In this document: positions 44,300 to 54,629 of the stretch, piece by piece
How the letters are laid out: each line of letters begins with the position of its first letter
Numbering within the stretch: the stretch's first letter is position 1
From: Aspidiotus rigidus
Lineage: Eukaryota; Arthropoda; Insecta; Hemiptera; Diaspididae
Reading direction: 5' to 3'
NCBI GenBank assembly: GCA_035079385.1
Contig: JAVHKY010000034.1
Location: forward strand, 6,634,001 to 6,698,000
DNA: 64,000 bases
Made by a program: the position numbers and the translations under genes
Notes under the pieces: generated by a model
Told to the model about the DNA's origin: nothing
What the model saw: only the letters and a program-made list of their open reading frames with translations
The model's database searches: none

Positions 44300-44445
44300 A
44301 ATTCTACGTTCGAGAATTCGCCTTTGGGAACCTGGCTTCGGGAATTCGGCTTCGGGAAAATGGCAATTCGGGAAAAGTGCTTTCGGGGAAATGGCTTCGG
44401 GTAATTGGCTTCGGGAATTCGGCTTCGGGAAATCGTACGGTAACC
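44300..44445. repeat. MULE right TIR
   Basis: Inverted partner of 42292-42540, with CTTCGGGAA-type units. It is shorter than the left array by several units, suggesting array contraction or expansion after insertion. Confidence 0.8.
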
Positions 44446-44900
44446 CCGCCAGTAGATTCATATTTGCTGTCACGAGCGTCGGCAAAGGCTGCATCGACAA
44501 ACGAGACAACATGATCATCAGATGAAGATCGGTAAACTAGAGAATAATAACGTGTTTCATACAAGTATGATAAAATGCGCATCGCGTATTTGAAGATCTG
44601 CTGGGTACCTTCCGATAAAAAACGAGACAAATAATTCACCGAAAACATGATGTCCGGTCGCGTGTTACGGGCCACGAAAAGAAGACCTCCTATTAAAAGG
44701 CTCGAAGGCCATGAAACTCCGAAGGGTTACCAGTTCGATTGATGGACAAGCGATGTTCCATGGGAGTATCATAGGATAGGCCAGGATTAAGTCTGAATTT
44801 TCGAGCGAGTTTCTCGATATAAACAGATTGGTTCAGAACTCGACAACCGTCTAAACAACTTAGTTGAACTCCAAGAAAAACTTTTGGCTTCGCCATAACC
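44446..44900 (-). pseudogene. Copia RT end and RNase H, N-terminal part
   Basis: Minus-strand frames read IKVMAKPKVFLGVQLSCLDG (about 44910-44850), then YIEKLARKFRL. After a frame change near 44700 they read ARNTRPDIMFSVNYLSRFLS, VSFVDAAFADARDSKYESTGG. These are the Ty1/copia connection region and the first RNase H strand (the usual DADWA is here VDAAFAD). The reading runs into the MULE TIR at 44445 and resumes at 42291. Frameshifts make it non-functional. Confidence 0.85.
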
Positions 44901-45608
44901 TTAATCTGAAACAACCAACTTCCCTTTGAGGATGTTGCTGCATAGGAGCAAACAATCATCGACGTAAATGATGATGACGATGAGGTCATTATTCTCCTCC
45001 TTGAAGAAAATACACGGGTCGGGAATAAAATTCCTGAAACCCGAATCAATCAAAGCATTAGAAAATTTCACAAACCATGTCTTTGACGATGTTTTCAACC
45101 CGTACAACGACTTATTAAGACGTAAAGCAACTGTATGCTCTTGCGTGCGTACACCTTTTGGTATAGAGATAAATAAGGGACGATCGAGATCACCGTATAA
45201 GAAAGCTGTTCTCACGTCTATAGTGAAAACGTATAAGTTGAACTTGTGCGCAAAAGAAAGAAACCAACGAAAAATTGTAGGGTTTATCACAGGAGCATAA
45301 GTTTCCGACAGTTGATAATCATTTCTATCCTGAAATTCACGCGCCACTAAACGTGCCCTAGCTATTTCTGTGCCTCCGTCGAATTTTATGGAGAAAATCC
45401 ACTTAGTGGATATGAGAGAGGGCTTACAATTACCATCAAATTCAGAAATTTCCGTCCATACATTATTCTCTGCGAGTGATTGTAATTCACATTCAATCGC
45501 CCGTTTCCGCTGTTGGGCAAAAGAGAGCCAATTACAGCTTCCTCGATTGTATTCGGAACACAATCGGACAATGATAAAGGATTTCTGGGTTGAGCAACGT
45601 AGCTCCAA
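44901..45608 (-). pseudogene. Copia reverse transcriptase fragment
   Basis: 235 open codons. Visible blocks are STKWIFSIKFDG, ARLVAREFQDRNDYQLSETY, TIDVRTAFLYGDL (motif A aspartate at 131), LNKSLYGLKTSSKTWF and IIIYVDDCLLL (YVDD at 215-218). This is the core of Ty1/copia RT, and the catalytic residues are intact. It is separated from integrase upstream and from the connection region downstream by frameshifts, so no full-length Pol can be made. Its presumed role was cDNA synthesis in virus-like particles. Confidence 0.88.
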
Positions 45609-46361
45609 GCATACGAGTGATCAGTACATGGATGAACTGAAGGAGGATCCTCAGTCTCTTCATTGACAGCCAGCTTTCTGGCAACGTAATCATAATCCTT
45701 GTCCTCCAAGATTTTAAAATTGCAAGATCTTGTACTCTTATACTCAATTGGGTGGAAGAAAGAACAACCATTTGTACCATAACCCATTAGTACACGTAAG
45801 ACAGCGCAGTCCCCAAACTTGGGATCGTTACGCTTGGGCTTATCTACATGAACATACGCTGCAGACCCTGGGACATAAATACGAGAACAATCAGGAATTT
45901 TCGAGTAAAATAACTCAAATGGAGTCTTCCAATGAGGATTAGAACGACAAGGAGATCTGTTTTTCAAGAATTCGGCCATCTGTACGACTTGTGGCCATTC
46001 TTCACGAGGAATATTAGAATCACCAAGAATACAACGACTTTTACCTAGCAAAGACTGAAAATGTCTCTCCGACCGACCATTCTGTTCCGGTGTATAAGGA
46101 TTAGAAATGTCAGGAGACAAAAAAGCGCCAGCTCACCCCGGGTCAACTCTCTCGCTCCGTCCGAACGCAAGATCGTGATACGACAGCCCGGAAACAAAGC
46201 ATGCACATGATTAACATAAAGTTTGAAACATTGAGCCGCGTCAGATTTGTTTTTCAAAGATAAAGAAATTGAATAATTGGAATAATCATCGATGAATGAG
46301 ATAACGTACCGTTCTCCAGTACGTGCAGGAGCCATACGTCCTAAAATATCAGTATTTATAA
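45386..46361 (-). pseudogene. Copia integrase core and C-terminal region
   Basis: Directly inside the CACTA-ended insertion the minus strand resumes with NTDILGRMAPARTGERYVIS and FIDDYSNY (first catalytic aspartate region), then ILRSDGARELTRG (second aspartate). After a frameshift near 46120 it reads SPDISNPYTPEQNGRSERHF, the third acidic residue in the typical PxxNGxxER motif. The long C-terminal region (to 45386) includes the GKTPFELFYSK-like and GYGTNGCSFF blocks usual in copia integrases. It is interrupted by the frameshift and by the upstream insertion. Confidence 0.87.
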
Positions 46362-46439
46362 CACTACACAACAAAAAAAAAAAAATTGAAAACCATCCCA
46401 AGTAGAAAATTCTTATAAGCGCCTGTATACGCAGCCGCT

Positions 46440-49400
46440 ACCTTACTAATACCATTAAGAATTATCAGGTAAATACGTGATTCAAAGCGAATGTGTGAGT
46501 GGAGAAGAATGTAAGCAGATGGTCAGCAAGCGCTAACATGTTAGCGAAATGATTGCGCTATAGTAGCAAACGCGTACACAAGCAGGCCCTTATATCATTG
46601 CTAGTATAAGAGAATTGTGAGCGTATGCGTATGAAGACGCTATAACGCGCTATTGCAGATACTCACATTAGCGCAAATATAGCGCGTGCGAACAAATTTG
46701 ACTTGCTGGAATAACACAATATCTGCTGATACCAGCGCGCACAAAGCGCAAGCTGATGAAGAAAATATAGAAGTACCGCGCCTGCTTATATTTGTGCGAG
46801 TATATGCAAATGCGTACCTGACCACAACCACAATTAAGAGGTATCCTACATACAGGTATTTTATTAGTCCGACTATGTGGATTAATGAACTGAGAGGCTA
46901 TTTCTGAGAATTGTTAATTAATTAGGAAGCTTCCTAAATATGGATAAACTCTTCTCTCTGTCCTTTTCTGATTTTTTTTTTCATATTTTTTCTGAGGTGG
47001 TGGGCGTGGGTTCAACGTTCCAAAATTAAGAGTCTTATGATATTTTTTTTGAAGATGATGAATTTTATAAAAATTATATTTTTAATTAAATTTTTCTCAA
47101 AATTTTTTTTTTCACCCTCACTAGAGCGCTCATAAAGCTCAGCTTGAGTAAAAGAAAATGCACAAAGTATCTAGTGGGGGAGGAGAAGTCCTAATAATTA
47201 TTGTGTTCTTTAGTACTGTCTTCATAGTACCGATGTTATTGTAAAACAAAATTAATGGTCAGTAGAAGGTGTTTTTGTTTGTATTCTCTTCTTGTAAAAT
47301 TTTAATAAAAAGCACAGACTCATTAAAAACATCCGCTACATAATACTGCAAATGAGTTTTTAGAGAACATTAGCGCAACATGTGTGCATTACTGCGCAAA
47401 GCTCAAAGTTTTAAGAATGTCTGAGGAATTCATTAATTACAGGAGGATGATTTTGCTTATTTTTGATTCCCACTTCCACATAAAAATACACAAGATTTTA
47501 TGAACCCTCTGGGTTGTCTTACTTACAGTTTTTGCTTACAAATTCTGTAAAAGCGTAAAATTTTGAAATATTGCTAAAAATCGTTCTATGCTTAATATTT
47601 TGAGACGACTCGCACATGAAAAACTGTAAAAGTGTAAAAAGTTTTGCCTCTCTTGGTAATTCCAACAGTTTTCCCTGGAATTTTATACCAGCAACGCGTG
47701 ATTTCTTTTCACTTGCTCTGAAGTTAAATTTTGTTTCAACGTAATTTTCACCCCTCAAGTAAGGTCAAGTAGAGGTCTTTCGAACCTCCTTTATCTCGGA
47801 GACACCTAATTAATAGATGACTCCTATTGGACAGAACTGGAATATAGTTCAATTGGAACAAGAACCATCATCTTTTTCAATATATCCAAAATGAAAATCA
47901 AAACCCTGAAGAATTTGCAGTGCTCCACCTCCAGAAAGTGACCAGACTCACAGTTACCCCCAAAATTCAGTTTCCCAAAATTTTCTCAAGATAATATTTG
48001 CGAACATTTAAGAGAAAACATCACAAAAAGTTGAAATTGATTTGTTCTCATACCAACAAAGTTCATTTACAACATTTCAGTCTATGTTTGATGATGGACT
48101 TAGAAGTGTTGACCTAAGGAACAAGTTTGAAATAGAGTACTTACTGGAAAAACCAATGAATCTATTTTTTATGGTAATTTATTTACTTTTTTAAATACAA
48201 AATGTGATTTTTCGGGAGGTAAGATAATTGTAGCTCTGGAGATTTTCCACATGAAAATTATTTACGCGCAATTGAAAATCATCTACTTTGTACTGGATAG
48301 CAATAATCCATTATACAAATATCTGAATGATTCTTAGGTAACTCACAGAACATATTCTCCATTTACTTTTTGTTTTTCAATATTTTTCCAATTTTTAATG
48401 AACTTTTTTTTTTTTTTTTTTTTTTTTCTTTTAAACAACAAGCATTTGAGCATTACTAAGGGCTATTTGCTCGATCAAAAAAGAGGTGGACGACAAATTA
48501 TATCATTACTTACAACTTAATGTTATAATTTAGGTGGTATAATATGTGATTATTAATAAAAGATTTAGATGTAATTGAAAAATTTGGTGGCTTGTAAGTA
48601 GGTCAAAGTTGAGTCTATTATTCAGAGTTGTCTTTTAAGGCAAGGGGAAATTAAGAAAGCATAATATACTTTTAGGTCTTTAGTCGGTGATAAAATGGGA
48701 TCTGTTATTTTAGGAAGAAATGTAGCTTGTTTGGCTGCCTTATCTACTGAATCATGGGGGAGGAAAGTCAACATGGCCAGGAATCCAAGCTAAGTAATGA
48801 ACAGTGGTCAATCTAAAAGAAGAAATTCTAATTTTTACTGATTAAATTATGTGTGTACTTTCTTTTCAATTAGAAAATTTTCCATTTGAGGGAGAGGAAG
48901 CTCTGATGTAGACCAATACTCCACACCTTGATTTTCAAGTTCTGATTCCACATTTGCTTCCAGGCGCTTCATAAATCATAAAAAATTTTCAACTGCCCAC
49001 AAATTAATTCTTTCTTTCTTTTTTTTTTCTTTTTTTAAATACAAATTCAGCGCATCAATTTCAAAAACAGAAAAAGATACACCGTTTGAAATGCTGTTAC
49101 TCGTATTGGAAAAATTTTTCTGGGACGTCTCTCATTACTTGGAGAATATATAAAATTCATTTTTTTATTTTTTTATTTTTATGAGCATTGAAGCAACACA
49201 ACAACGGCTCGACAAATATGACATGTGAGTAAAGCTAGGTGAATTTTACATCTTAGAATGATGAGTTAGGGATAGGTTAAATAAACAAATTAATTAAAAA
49301 GAATATGGTGATGGTAATAGTGTGCAAATTATTACTTTTATATGTATTTATCAATAATTTTTTTTTTTTTTTTATATATGGAGGAGTAGAAGGCGTATGT

Positions 49401-51050
49401 ATTGGAGGGAGGAGGTTATTGTATTTGAATTATTTATTAATGCTTGAGAGTGGCAGGAGGGTACATTTAGGGAAGATTTTGCTTCCCTTTTTATATAATA
49501 CATAATGTTACGCGAAATTTTTGTAATTGTGTAATACGTGAAATACGTAGAAATTTTGCGTAATTCATGAAATATGCAATTACTTCGCTCAATACGCCTA
49601 ATTAGCAAGGGATCTTTGTGATTTTGCGTATTTCACTAAATGAACAAAAAATTCTCGCGTATTACAAGAGTTGCACAGCCGCCGTTATGTGAATACTTCA
49701 TAATTTGTCAAATCTTATGTAAAACGTGTAATGTGAAGGTAAAAGATATAGTAGGATAACATTACTCATACATTCAGAAATATTTTGTATTCAACTCTTC
49801 ATCAATGTACAGGAGAGGGGGAGTTTGTTCTGTCTCGCAGTTCACATTCCTTTGCACAGTTAGGGTAGAAAGTAGCAGCATAACATGATTAGTGCCAAAG
49901 CAGATATGGCGGAAAAACGTCTAATACCTGTTGCATAGTCTTGGTCATTATGTCCAATGAGATACCCTAAGTTTCAGAAAAGTGTAAATTAGTACTTCCG
50001 CTACCTTGACCGCCTTTTTGCACTCAAAAGCACAAAGAAAAATGTTTTCTGCGCTTAGAACTGTTCATAATACAAGATGAATTGAAGTCTCTATCGGGAA
50101 GACTCTGATCATCATTATCCAAATCAACTGACCGCGATTGTTTAACGACAGAACCTATGTTAGCCGCACGATAACATCGCGAGAACAATTTTACCGGATT
50201 TTCAGAGTGAAAAGTGAGTAATTTTTGAGAAGCTTTGAAGAATTTACGCTAGAAGATATGAAACAACTTTACAAAGTTTCTAGCATAAATCAAACTTGAA
50301 AATTGATAATTTTACTGGATTATACCGGGGAGTATGAATTTATGGGAAATTTGTGTTAGAGAATTGATCTACAACGTTCTTATCAGCGTTCAGAAAAGTC
50401 GGTAGTGGTTAAGCAACATTACTGCGTCGGTTTTTTTTTTAAACAGGGAACCTCTTTTATGGGGGGTAAGTTGAAGAAAAATGACGGATACTGAGCGTTA
50501 TCCGGCAAGATGTGGGACTTGTAAAAATGTTTAACTCTGAGCTATAGGTGAACATTAGTCCACAATTCGTCCATATTAGATCAAAAATTAAAACTAAATG
50601 AATCAACTTTTGAGACTTTACTTCCAAGGAGCACAAATTTCTACTGCAGAAAGATCACTCACATTATACGCCCTTGTCTATTGAAAATACTCTGTCATAC
50701 TTGTCATATCCATCCTGCGTACTTTGTGTAGGTACCAATAAAAAAATTCTGCATATTTTGTAAAATAATCAACTTTTTTCCCGCATTTTCCCAAATTACG
50801 CAGATCCTTTGCTCAGTACTTGTATTGAACTAAGTGATTGCATGATTCATAAATTACGCAATTCTCTGCGTATTTTACATATTAATACGAGACTATTTAT
50901 GCGTGACATATTCATACACATCTGACATAGAATAAAAGTTACTTCTAAAAAATGTATCCATGTTGGCGCATTTGTCTAATAACTTGAAACTCCTAACAAT
51001 ATACGTACCTATGTTACCTATGTAGTAAAAACTACTACTCATTCCAAGCG
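46440..51050. other. Non-coding interior of the CACTA-ended element
   Basis: AT-rich DNA without a supported gene. 46400-46830 repeats GCGC-containing phrases and subterminal 'gcgctata/tagcgc' motifs. T-runs occur at about 46971-46981 and 48406-48427. 49505-49630 and 50740-50900 both contain runs of 'ttacgcaatt/gtaatacgtgaaatacg' words. An AACAGG-type border motif occurs near 50442-50466. Confidence 0.45.
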
Positions 51051-51174
51051 ACACAGTGGCGTAGGTGATAGGGACGTAGGATAGGTTAGGAGTAGGATAA
51101 CGCAGGATCGAATCCCGGCGACGCCATCACGGAGTGGTGGGAATAATTCTCAAAAAGGACGTTTTTTTTTTTTC
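51051..51174 (+). mobile_element. tRNA-derived SINE-like sequence
   Basis: An RNA polymerase III A box, TGGCGTAGGTG (51057-51067), fits TRGYNNARNNG exactly. A B box, GGATCGAATCC (51105-51115), has one difference from GGTTCGANTCC. The 48-bp spacing is tRNA-like. A short tail leads to a T-run at 51162-51173, a pol III terminator. The cloverleaf pairs poorly (the T-arm has mismatches), so this is a tRNA-derived SINE head or tRNA pseudogene, not a working tRNA. It lies inside the CACTA-ended element. Confidence 0.5.
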
Positions 51175-51548
51175 TCTTTTTTTTCCCAGAAAATATTTAT
51201 TCAAAAAATTTAATAATAATTAAAATTTGATTTTTCAAATAAATAGCAAGTTACTTTATCAGTTCATTTTGTCACAGTGACATGCGCAGACGAATGATGA
51301 ACAGCCGCGTAATAGCAAGAACAGGTTTTGATAATATAAGCAAACCTGGAGCACTCGCTGTTAACAGCAAGCGCGGTGTTTGTGCGTATGTATGCGCTGG
51401 GGTAGTCGCGCAATCGTAGCCCAGTCACAGCGCGTATATCAGCCCCTATATCAGCACATATTGTATACCGACCGGTCGCTTATATTTCTACTAATATACG
51501 CAGAATTCACAGCAATCACAAATTTATATCAGCAGATTTCTACTTGGG

Positions 51549-51858
51549 CACATGAACGAAATGATACGATTCTAGAAGTATTTTCGACGCTGATCACGAT
51601 GCCGTTGTCCGTTTTTCAAGTTTTGGCTCGGTTTTCGAGAAATGATCAAATCAAATTACCGCGATTCATCGCGACGCGCGGCGTATGTTACCCAGCTATC
51701 GAATTTCGCGAGAACGGGAACATACACTGCGCGCCGCAACGGATCGCGGTAATTGATTTGATCATTTCTCGAAAACCGAGCCAAAACTTGAAAAACGGAC
51801 AACGGCATCGTGATCAGCGTCGAAAATACTTCTAGAATCGTATTATTTCGTTCATGTG
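51549..51858. mobile_element. About 310-bp palindromic MITE in the right end of the CACTA-ended element
   Basis: Begins CATGAACGAAAT and ends with its reverse complement. The arms (about 140 bp, near-perfect) include TCTAGAAGTATTTTCGACGC and CAAAACTTGAAAAACGGACA and meet near 51690-51715. Compared with the left terminus, it interrupts the TIR between AAAACCA and CCCAAG. The TCTAGAAGTATTTT block and following CGCTGAT...CCG pattern are shared with the 385-bp hairpin at 31794-32178, so the two palindromes are related. Confidence 0.75.
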
Positions 51859-51892
51859 GTTTTCAATTTTTTTTTTTTGTTGTGTAGTGTAA

Positions 51893-52730
51893 TCTGTAGC
51901 ACACGTATTGCCCTTTCACGTTCATGATTGTGAGGAGCGCGAGTGCTTTTAGCGCGCATACAAACTTCGCAATCGTACAAAACTTCAGCTATCACTCGAA
52001 ACGGTGAAATTCCCTTCACTACAAGGCGTAATTTAGCCAAATATTTAGCTGACAAGTGTCCAAAACGACGATGATACAATAAGGTTAGTTTTTTATCTCT
52101 CTCATATGCCGTAGCAGAGGTGTTAACATAAAATGTAAAAGGATTAGATAACGATGACTTAACGACACTATCGAAATTCAAACGATCAAAATCCGCCTTA
52201 AGAACAAAATAGACCCAGCCCGCTCGATTTTGGCGTCTGGCCACCATTACAGATTCATTATCAGAATGCCTATAAATATTCGTGTACAGTTCCTCAACAT
52301 TAGCCCGGAACCCTGTCTCAATAAGGCACTGTTCCGAAATGAGTGTCAAACTCATCCTTTCCACGTAACGAACAGACTTAAGAATGACGTATTGAGGTTG
52401 ATTAATAATATTAAAAGTGATTAAATGAATGTCATCTTCTAATGTAGGCGACGTGACCATGTCATCGCAAAATCCCTGATACAAAACAGGATTCTTGATG
52501 GGAGTAAGGTTGGTGAATGCGTCACGATCTCCAGACATATTGTAGTTTGCACCGGAATCATACATCCCTCTACAAATTGGAATACCATCCTCAATATGCA
52601 CAAAGCGACTCGAGTTTGCCAGATTAACACTTATAGGTATAGATTGATTGACAGTGGCCCAATTAAACGAATGATTATTTCTTGTCGAATTATTGATAAT
52701 GATTGGAGAGCCGTACATAGTGAGACTCAT
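51893..52730 (-). pseudogene. Copia protease and integrase N-terminal region
   Basis: The open frame starts at an ATG (52730). RGMYDSGANYNMSG (D58-S59-G60) is the aspartic protease active site. YHRRFGHLSAKYLAKL with DCEVCMRAKS further on gives the HHCC zinc finger of the pre-integrase domain. The frame is open to the CACTA-ended insertion at 51889 and continues at 46361. Relative to gag it lies in another frame, with stops between (gag ends at 52759), so Gag and Pol are not continuous here: either a two-ORF copia or, more likely, a decayed single ORF. Confidence 0.87.
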
Positions 52731-52758
52731 AAACGACTCGTATTATTGACGTTGATAG

Positions 52759-54465
52759 TTAAATTGTCTGTTGTAACAGATTTTCAAAATTACATAAATT
52801 AGATGAACTTACATTACTATTTTTGTTACTGCTAAATGGATTAGTACTACTAACAACATTATTATTTGACGCTACGTTAGCTCTTGGTTGGGCTTGTTTC
52901 CAGGTATTAGACCCGTTATTTTCAAAAAGATTACTATTCGAGTTATTATTGCTACTAGCATTATTACCATTAAAACGAAAATTGGATGAGTTAGCCTGAG
53001 TACCTTGCCTCATATTTCCACGAAATCCACCGTTATGATGGCCTCTGCGGTTACCACCGCCACTAAAATTATTAGCACTACTATTAGCACTACTATTTGC
53101 ACTATTAGAATTAACATTATTACTGCCATTACCACCACTATTATAATTATTTCTAAAATTATTCGATGGTGAGGGACATCTATCTGACATGTGCCCAACA
53201 CCTCCACAATTAAAACAAGTGAGTTTAAACCCATTATTTACGTTTCTACTACCTAGATTACGATTTCCTCCACGATTATTAAAACGTCCGCGTCCATTGC
53301 GGCTACGAAAATTCCCACGATCAAAATTACTTATGGACGAAGTACTTCGAACAACACCAGCAAAAGGCATGCTACTATGATCTTTACGATAAGCTTTATG
53401 AGCATCAATGGCTTTGGTTTTGAGATTCTCTAAAGTTGTAGCAGTATCTGGGAGACCAGCAAACCAATCTTTTACCGATTGAAAGTAACTTGGGAGGCTG
53501 GCTTTGAACTGGCGTAATTCCTCTTCTTCTGTAAATATTCCCCCACACGAGATATAATTTTGAACGCAATGCTCGAACTTTGAAATAAATTTAACTATAT
53601 CTCCATCCAGATTAAAATACAGCGCCATAAGTTCCCTCCTTGCTTGATCTTCACCAGCATCCGTTTTAATCACGTACAACGAATGCAATTTTTCCCAAAC
53701 GTCGTATGCAGTTTCGCATCTCAAAACTCGGCTAATAATATTTGGGTGTAATCTGTCCAATATTAACATATAGGCTTTCGAATCTCCCTCTTCGTATGCT
53801 GCATAATCATCTGAAGTCTTATCTATCGCATTAACAAATTCATTTCTCTTCGTTCGGTTCGTCACAAAATTCAGTAATTTATTCCCCCTTAGGGTATATT
53901 TCATATAATGAGCCCACTCGATAAAATTTTTTCCAGAAAAAATAAACGTTTTCAAATCTTTCTTATCCATCAGTGGAAAGTACTCACGATTAACGGTGTT
54001 GAATGAATTCGTTTGCTGTTGCTCGTCGACAGGAACGTTCTGGCCGTACAACACAAAATAAGCTCCACCGCTCAACTGATAATCCGCTGCGAGTTCGTGC
54101 ACGCACCGAGCTCTACGGTTTGCTAATTGAATAAGCTCGTTCAATGCTATTTGGAAAGAATTTCGGTGTGCGAGAAAGACCTGAAAATCAACACTTGATC
54201 TCGCCGATACGAATTCGTCTTCTCCTTCGTCTTCTTCTCGATTTTTATACTGATCGTCTGACCACTGTGACTGTGAATCGACGGACGTACCTCCTTCCGA
54301 AATTGACTTGAACAGGCGGTTTGTTGATCTCACAAAACTAAGGTCCTTCGCTTCCAATAATCCAGCGGAACCCTTAGATCGCGTATGGTAGTGGCTATTC
54401 GAACTATTATTCATTAAAAAAAACTGACGACGAACATAAAAAGAGCGCAAATCACTTAACTTCAC
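52759..54465 (-). CDS. Copia Gag protein
   Basis: 568 codons without a stop. The frame opens at the first ATG (54465), inside or next to the primer-binding region, but Met18 (MNNSSNSHYHTRSKG) is a reasonable alternative start. Residues about 160-360 resemble the copia Gag/UBN2 capsid region (FSGKNFIEWAHYMKYTL, AYDVWEKLHSLY). A CCHC zinc knuckle lies at C417, C420, H425, C430 (CFNCGGVGHMSDRC). The tail from about 431 is Asn/Ser/Gly-rich. Gag would form the virus-like particle and bind the element RNA. It is the best-preserved part of the copia element. Confidence 0.9.
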   Translation of the reverse strand: MKLSDLRSFYVRRQFFLMNNSSNSHYHTRSKGSAGLLEAKDLSFVRSTNRLFKSISEGGTSVDSQSQWSDDQYKNREEDEGEDEFVSARSSVDFQVFLAHRNSFQIALNELIQLANRRARCVHELAADYQLSGGAYFVLYGQNVPVDEQQQTNSFNTVNREYFPLMDKKDLKTFIFSGKNFIEWAHYMKYTLRGNKLLNFVTNRTKRNEFVNAIDKTSDDYAAYEEGDSKAYMLILDRLHPNIISRVLRCETAYDVWEKLHSLYVIKTDAGEDQARRELMALYFNLDGDIVKFISKFEHCVQNYISCGGIFTEEEELRQFKASLPSYFQSVKDWFAGLPDTATTLENLKTKAIDAHKAYRKDHSSMPFAGVVRSTSSISNFDRGNFRSRNGRGRFNNRGGNRNLGSRNVNNGFKLTCFNCGGVGHMSDRCPSPSNNFRNNYNSGGNGSNNVNSNSANSSANSSANNFSGGGNRRGHHNGGFRGNMRQGTQANSSNFRFNGNNASSNNNSNSNLFENNGSNTWKQAQPRANVASNNNVVSSTNPFSSNKNSNVSSSNLCNFENLLQQTI

Positions 54466-54477
54466 GCTATGCTGCCA
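54466..54477 (-). other. Copia primer-binding site
   Basis: The minus strand reads TGGCAGCATAGC directly after the 5' LTR. It differs at two of the first eleven positions from TGGTAGCAGAG, the complement of the animal initiator-tRNA-Met 3' end. The position is exact for a PBS; the primer identity is inferred. Confidence 0.65.
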
Positions 54478-54624
54478 TTTTGAGGACGAACTTTTATTAG
54501 AACAGATAAAAAAGACGTTATAACGTATGACTAGGATATTGGTAACTGAAAAAACAGATAGCGTAGGTACGCTCCCGCAAGCATCCCCTCTAATCTTCGT
54601 AGGTCGTGTTGATAAGATTCGACA
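54478..54624 (-). repeat. Copia 5' LTR
   Basis: 147-bp partner of 40079-40225, about three differences. CGACC follows at 54625-54629. It presumably carries the element promoter, but no clear TATA element stands out. Confidence 0.92.
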
Positions 54625-54629
54625 CGACC

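Larger units (their letters stand above)
42292..44445 (-). mobile_element. FLYWCH-MULE DNA transposon with intact transposase ORF
   Basis: 2154 bp. The ends are inverted repeats starting GGTTCCCGCCCAATTTCCCG (left) and, reverse-complemented, GGTTACCGTACGATTTCCCG (right). Each continues into about 150-250 bp of tandem TTCCCGAAGCCAA-type units, so the TIRs are long and internally repetitive. One transposase ORF (minus strand) fills most of the interior. Flanking duplication is imperfect: ACCTCAGT against CCGCCAGT; MULEs usually make 8-9 bp, so one copy may have mutated. It splits the copia RNase H domain. The intact ORF makes this the only plausibly autonomous DNA transposon in the window. Confidence 0.88.
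46362..51889. mobile_element. 5.5-kb CACTA-ended element without transposase
   Basis: Starts CACTACACAACA and ends with the exact reverse complement. TAA is duplicated at 46359-46361 and 51890-51892. The inverted ends extend through a poly(A)/(T) run to TTGAAAACCA; beyond that the right end has a palindromic insertion, after which both ends share CCCAAGTAGAAA. Removing the element and one TAA restores the copia integrase frame across the site (VLQII|NTDILG). The interior has no ORF over 80 codons with recognisable content, so it is non-autonomous despite its size. The CACT start suggests CMC; the TAA target also fits PIF/Harbinger. Confidence 0.88.
40079..54624 (-). mobile_element. Ty1/copia LTR retrotransposon hosting three insertions
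   Basis: LTRs of 147 bp (TG...CAAAA on the minus strand) at both ends, differing at about three positions. CGACC duplicates the target at 40074-40078 and 54625-54629. The primer-binding site directly follows the 5' LTR and a G-rich polypurine tract directly precedes the 3' LTR. Minus-strand domain order is gag, protease, integrase, RT, RNase H, diagnostic of Ty1/copia. Insertions at 40936-41816, 42292-44445 and 46362-51889 account for most of the 14.5-kb span; the underlying element is about 6 kb. Frameshifts in integrase and RT show it is inactive. Confidence 0.93.

Noticed and set aside
51051..51125. Functional tRNA gene
   Set aside because: The A and B boxes are good, but T-arm and acceptor pairing are poor and no standard anticodon arm is clear.
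46362..51889. piggyBac assignment from the TTAA-like flank
   Set aside because: The duplicated flank is TAA, not TTAA, and the ends start CAC instead of the CCY expected for piggyBac.
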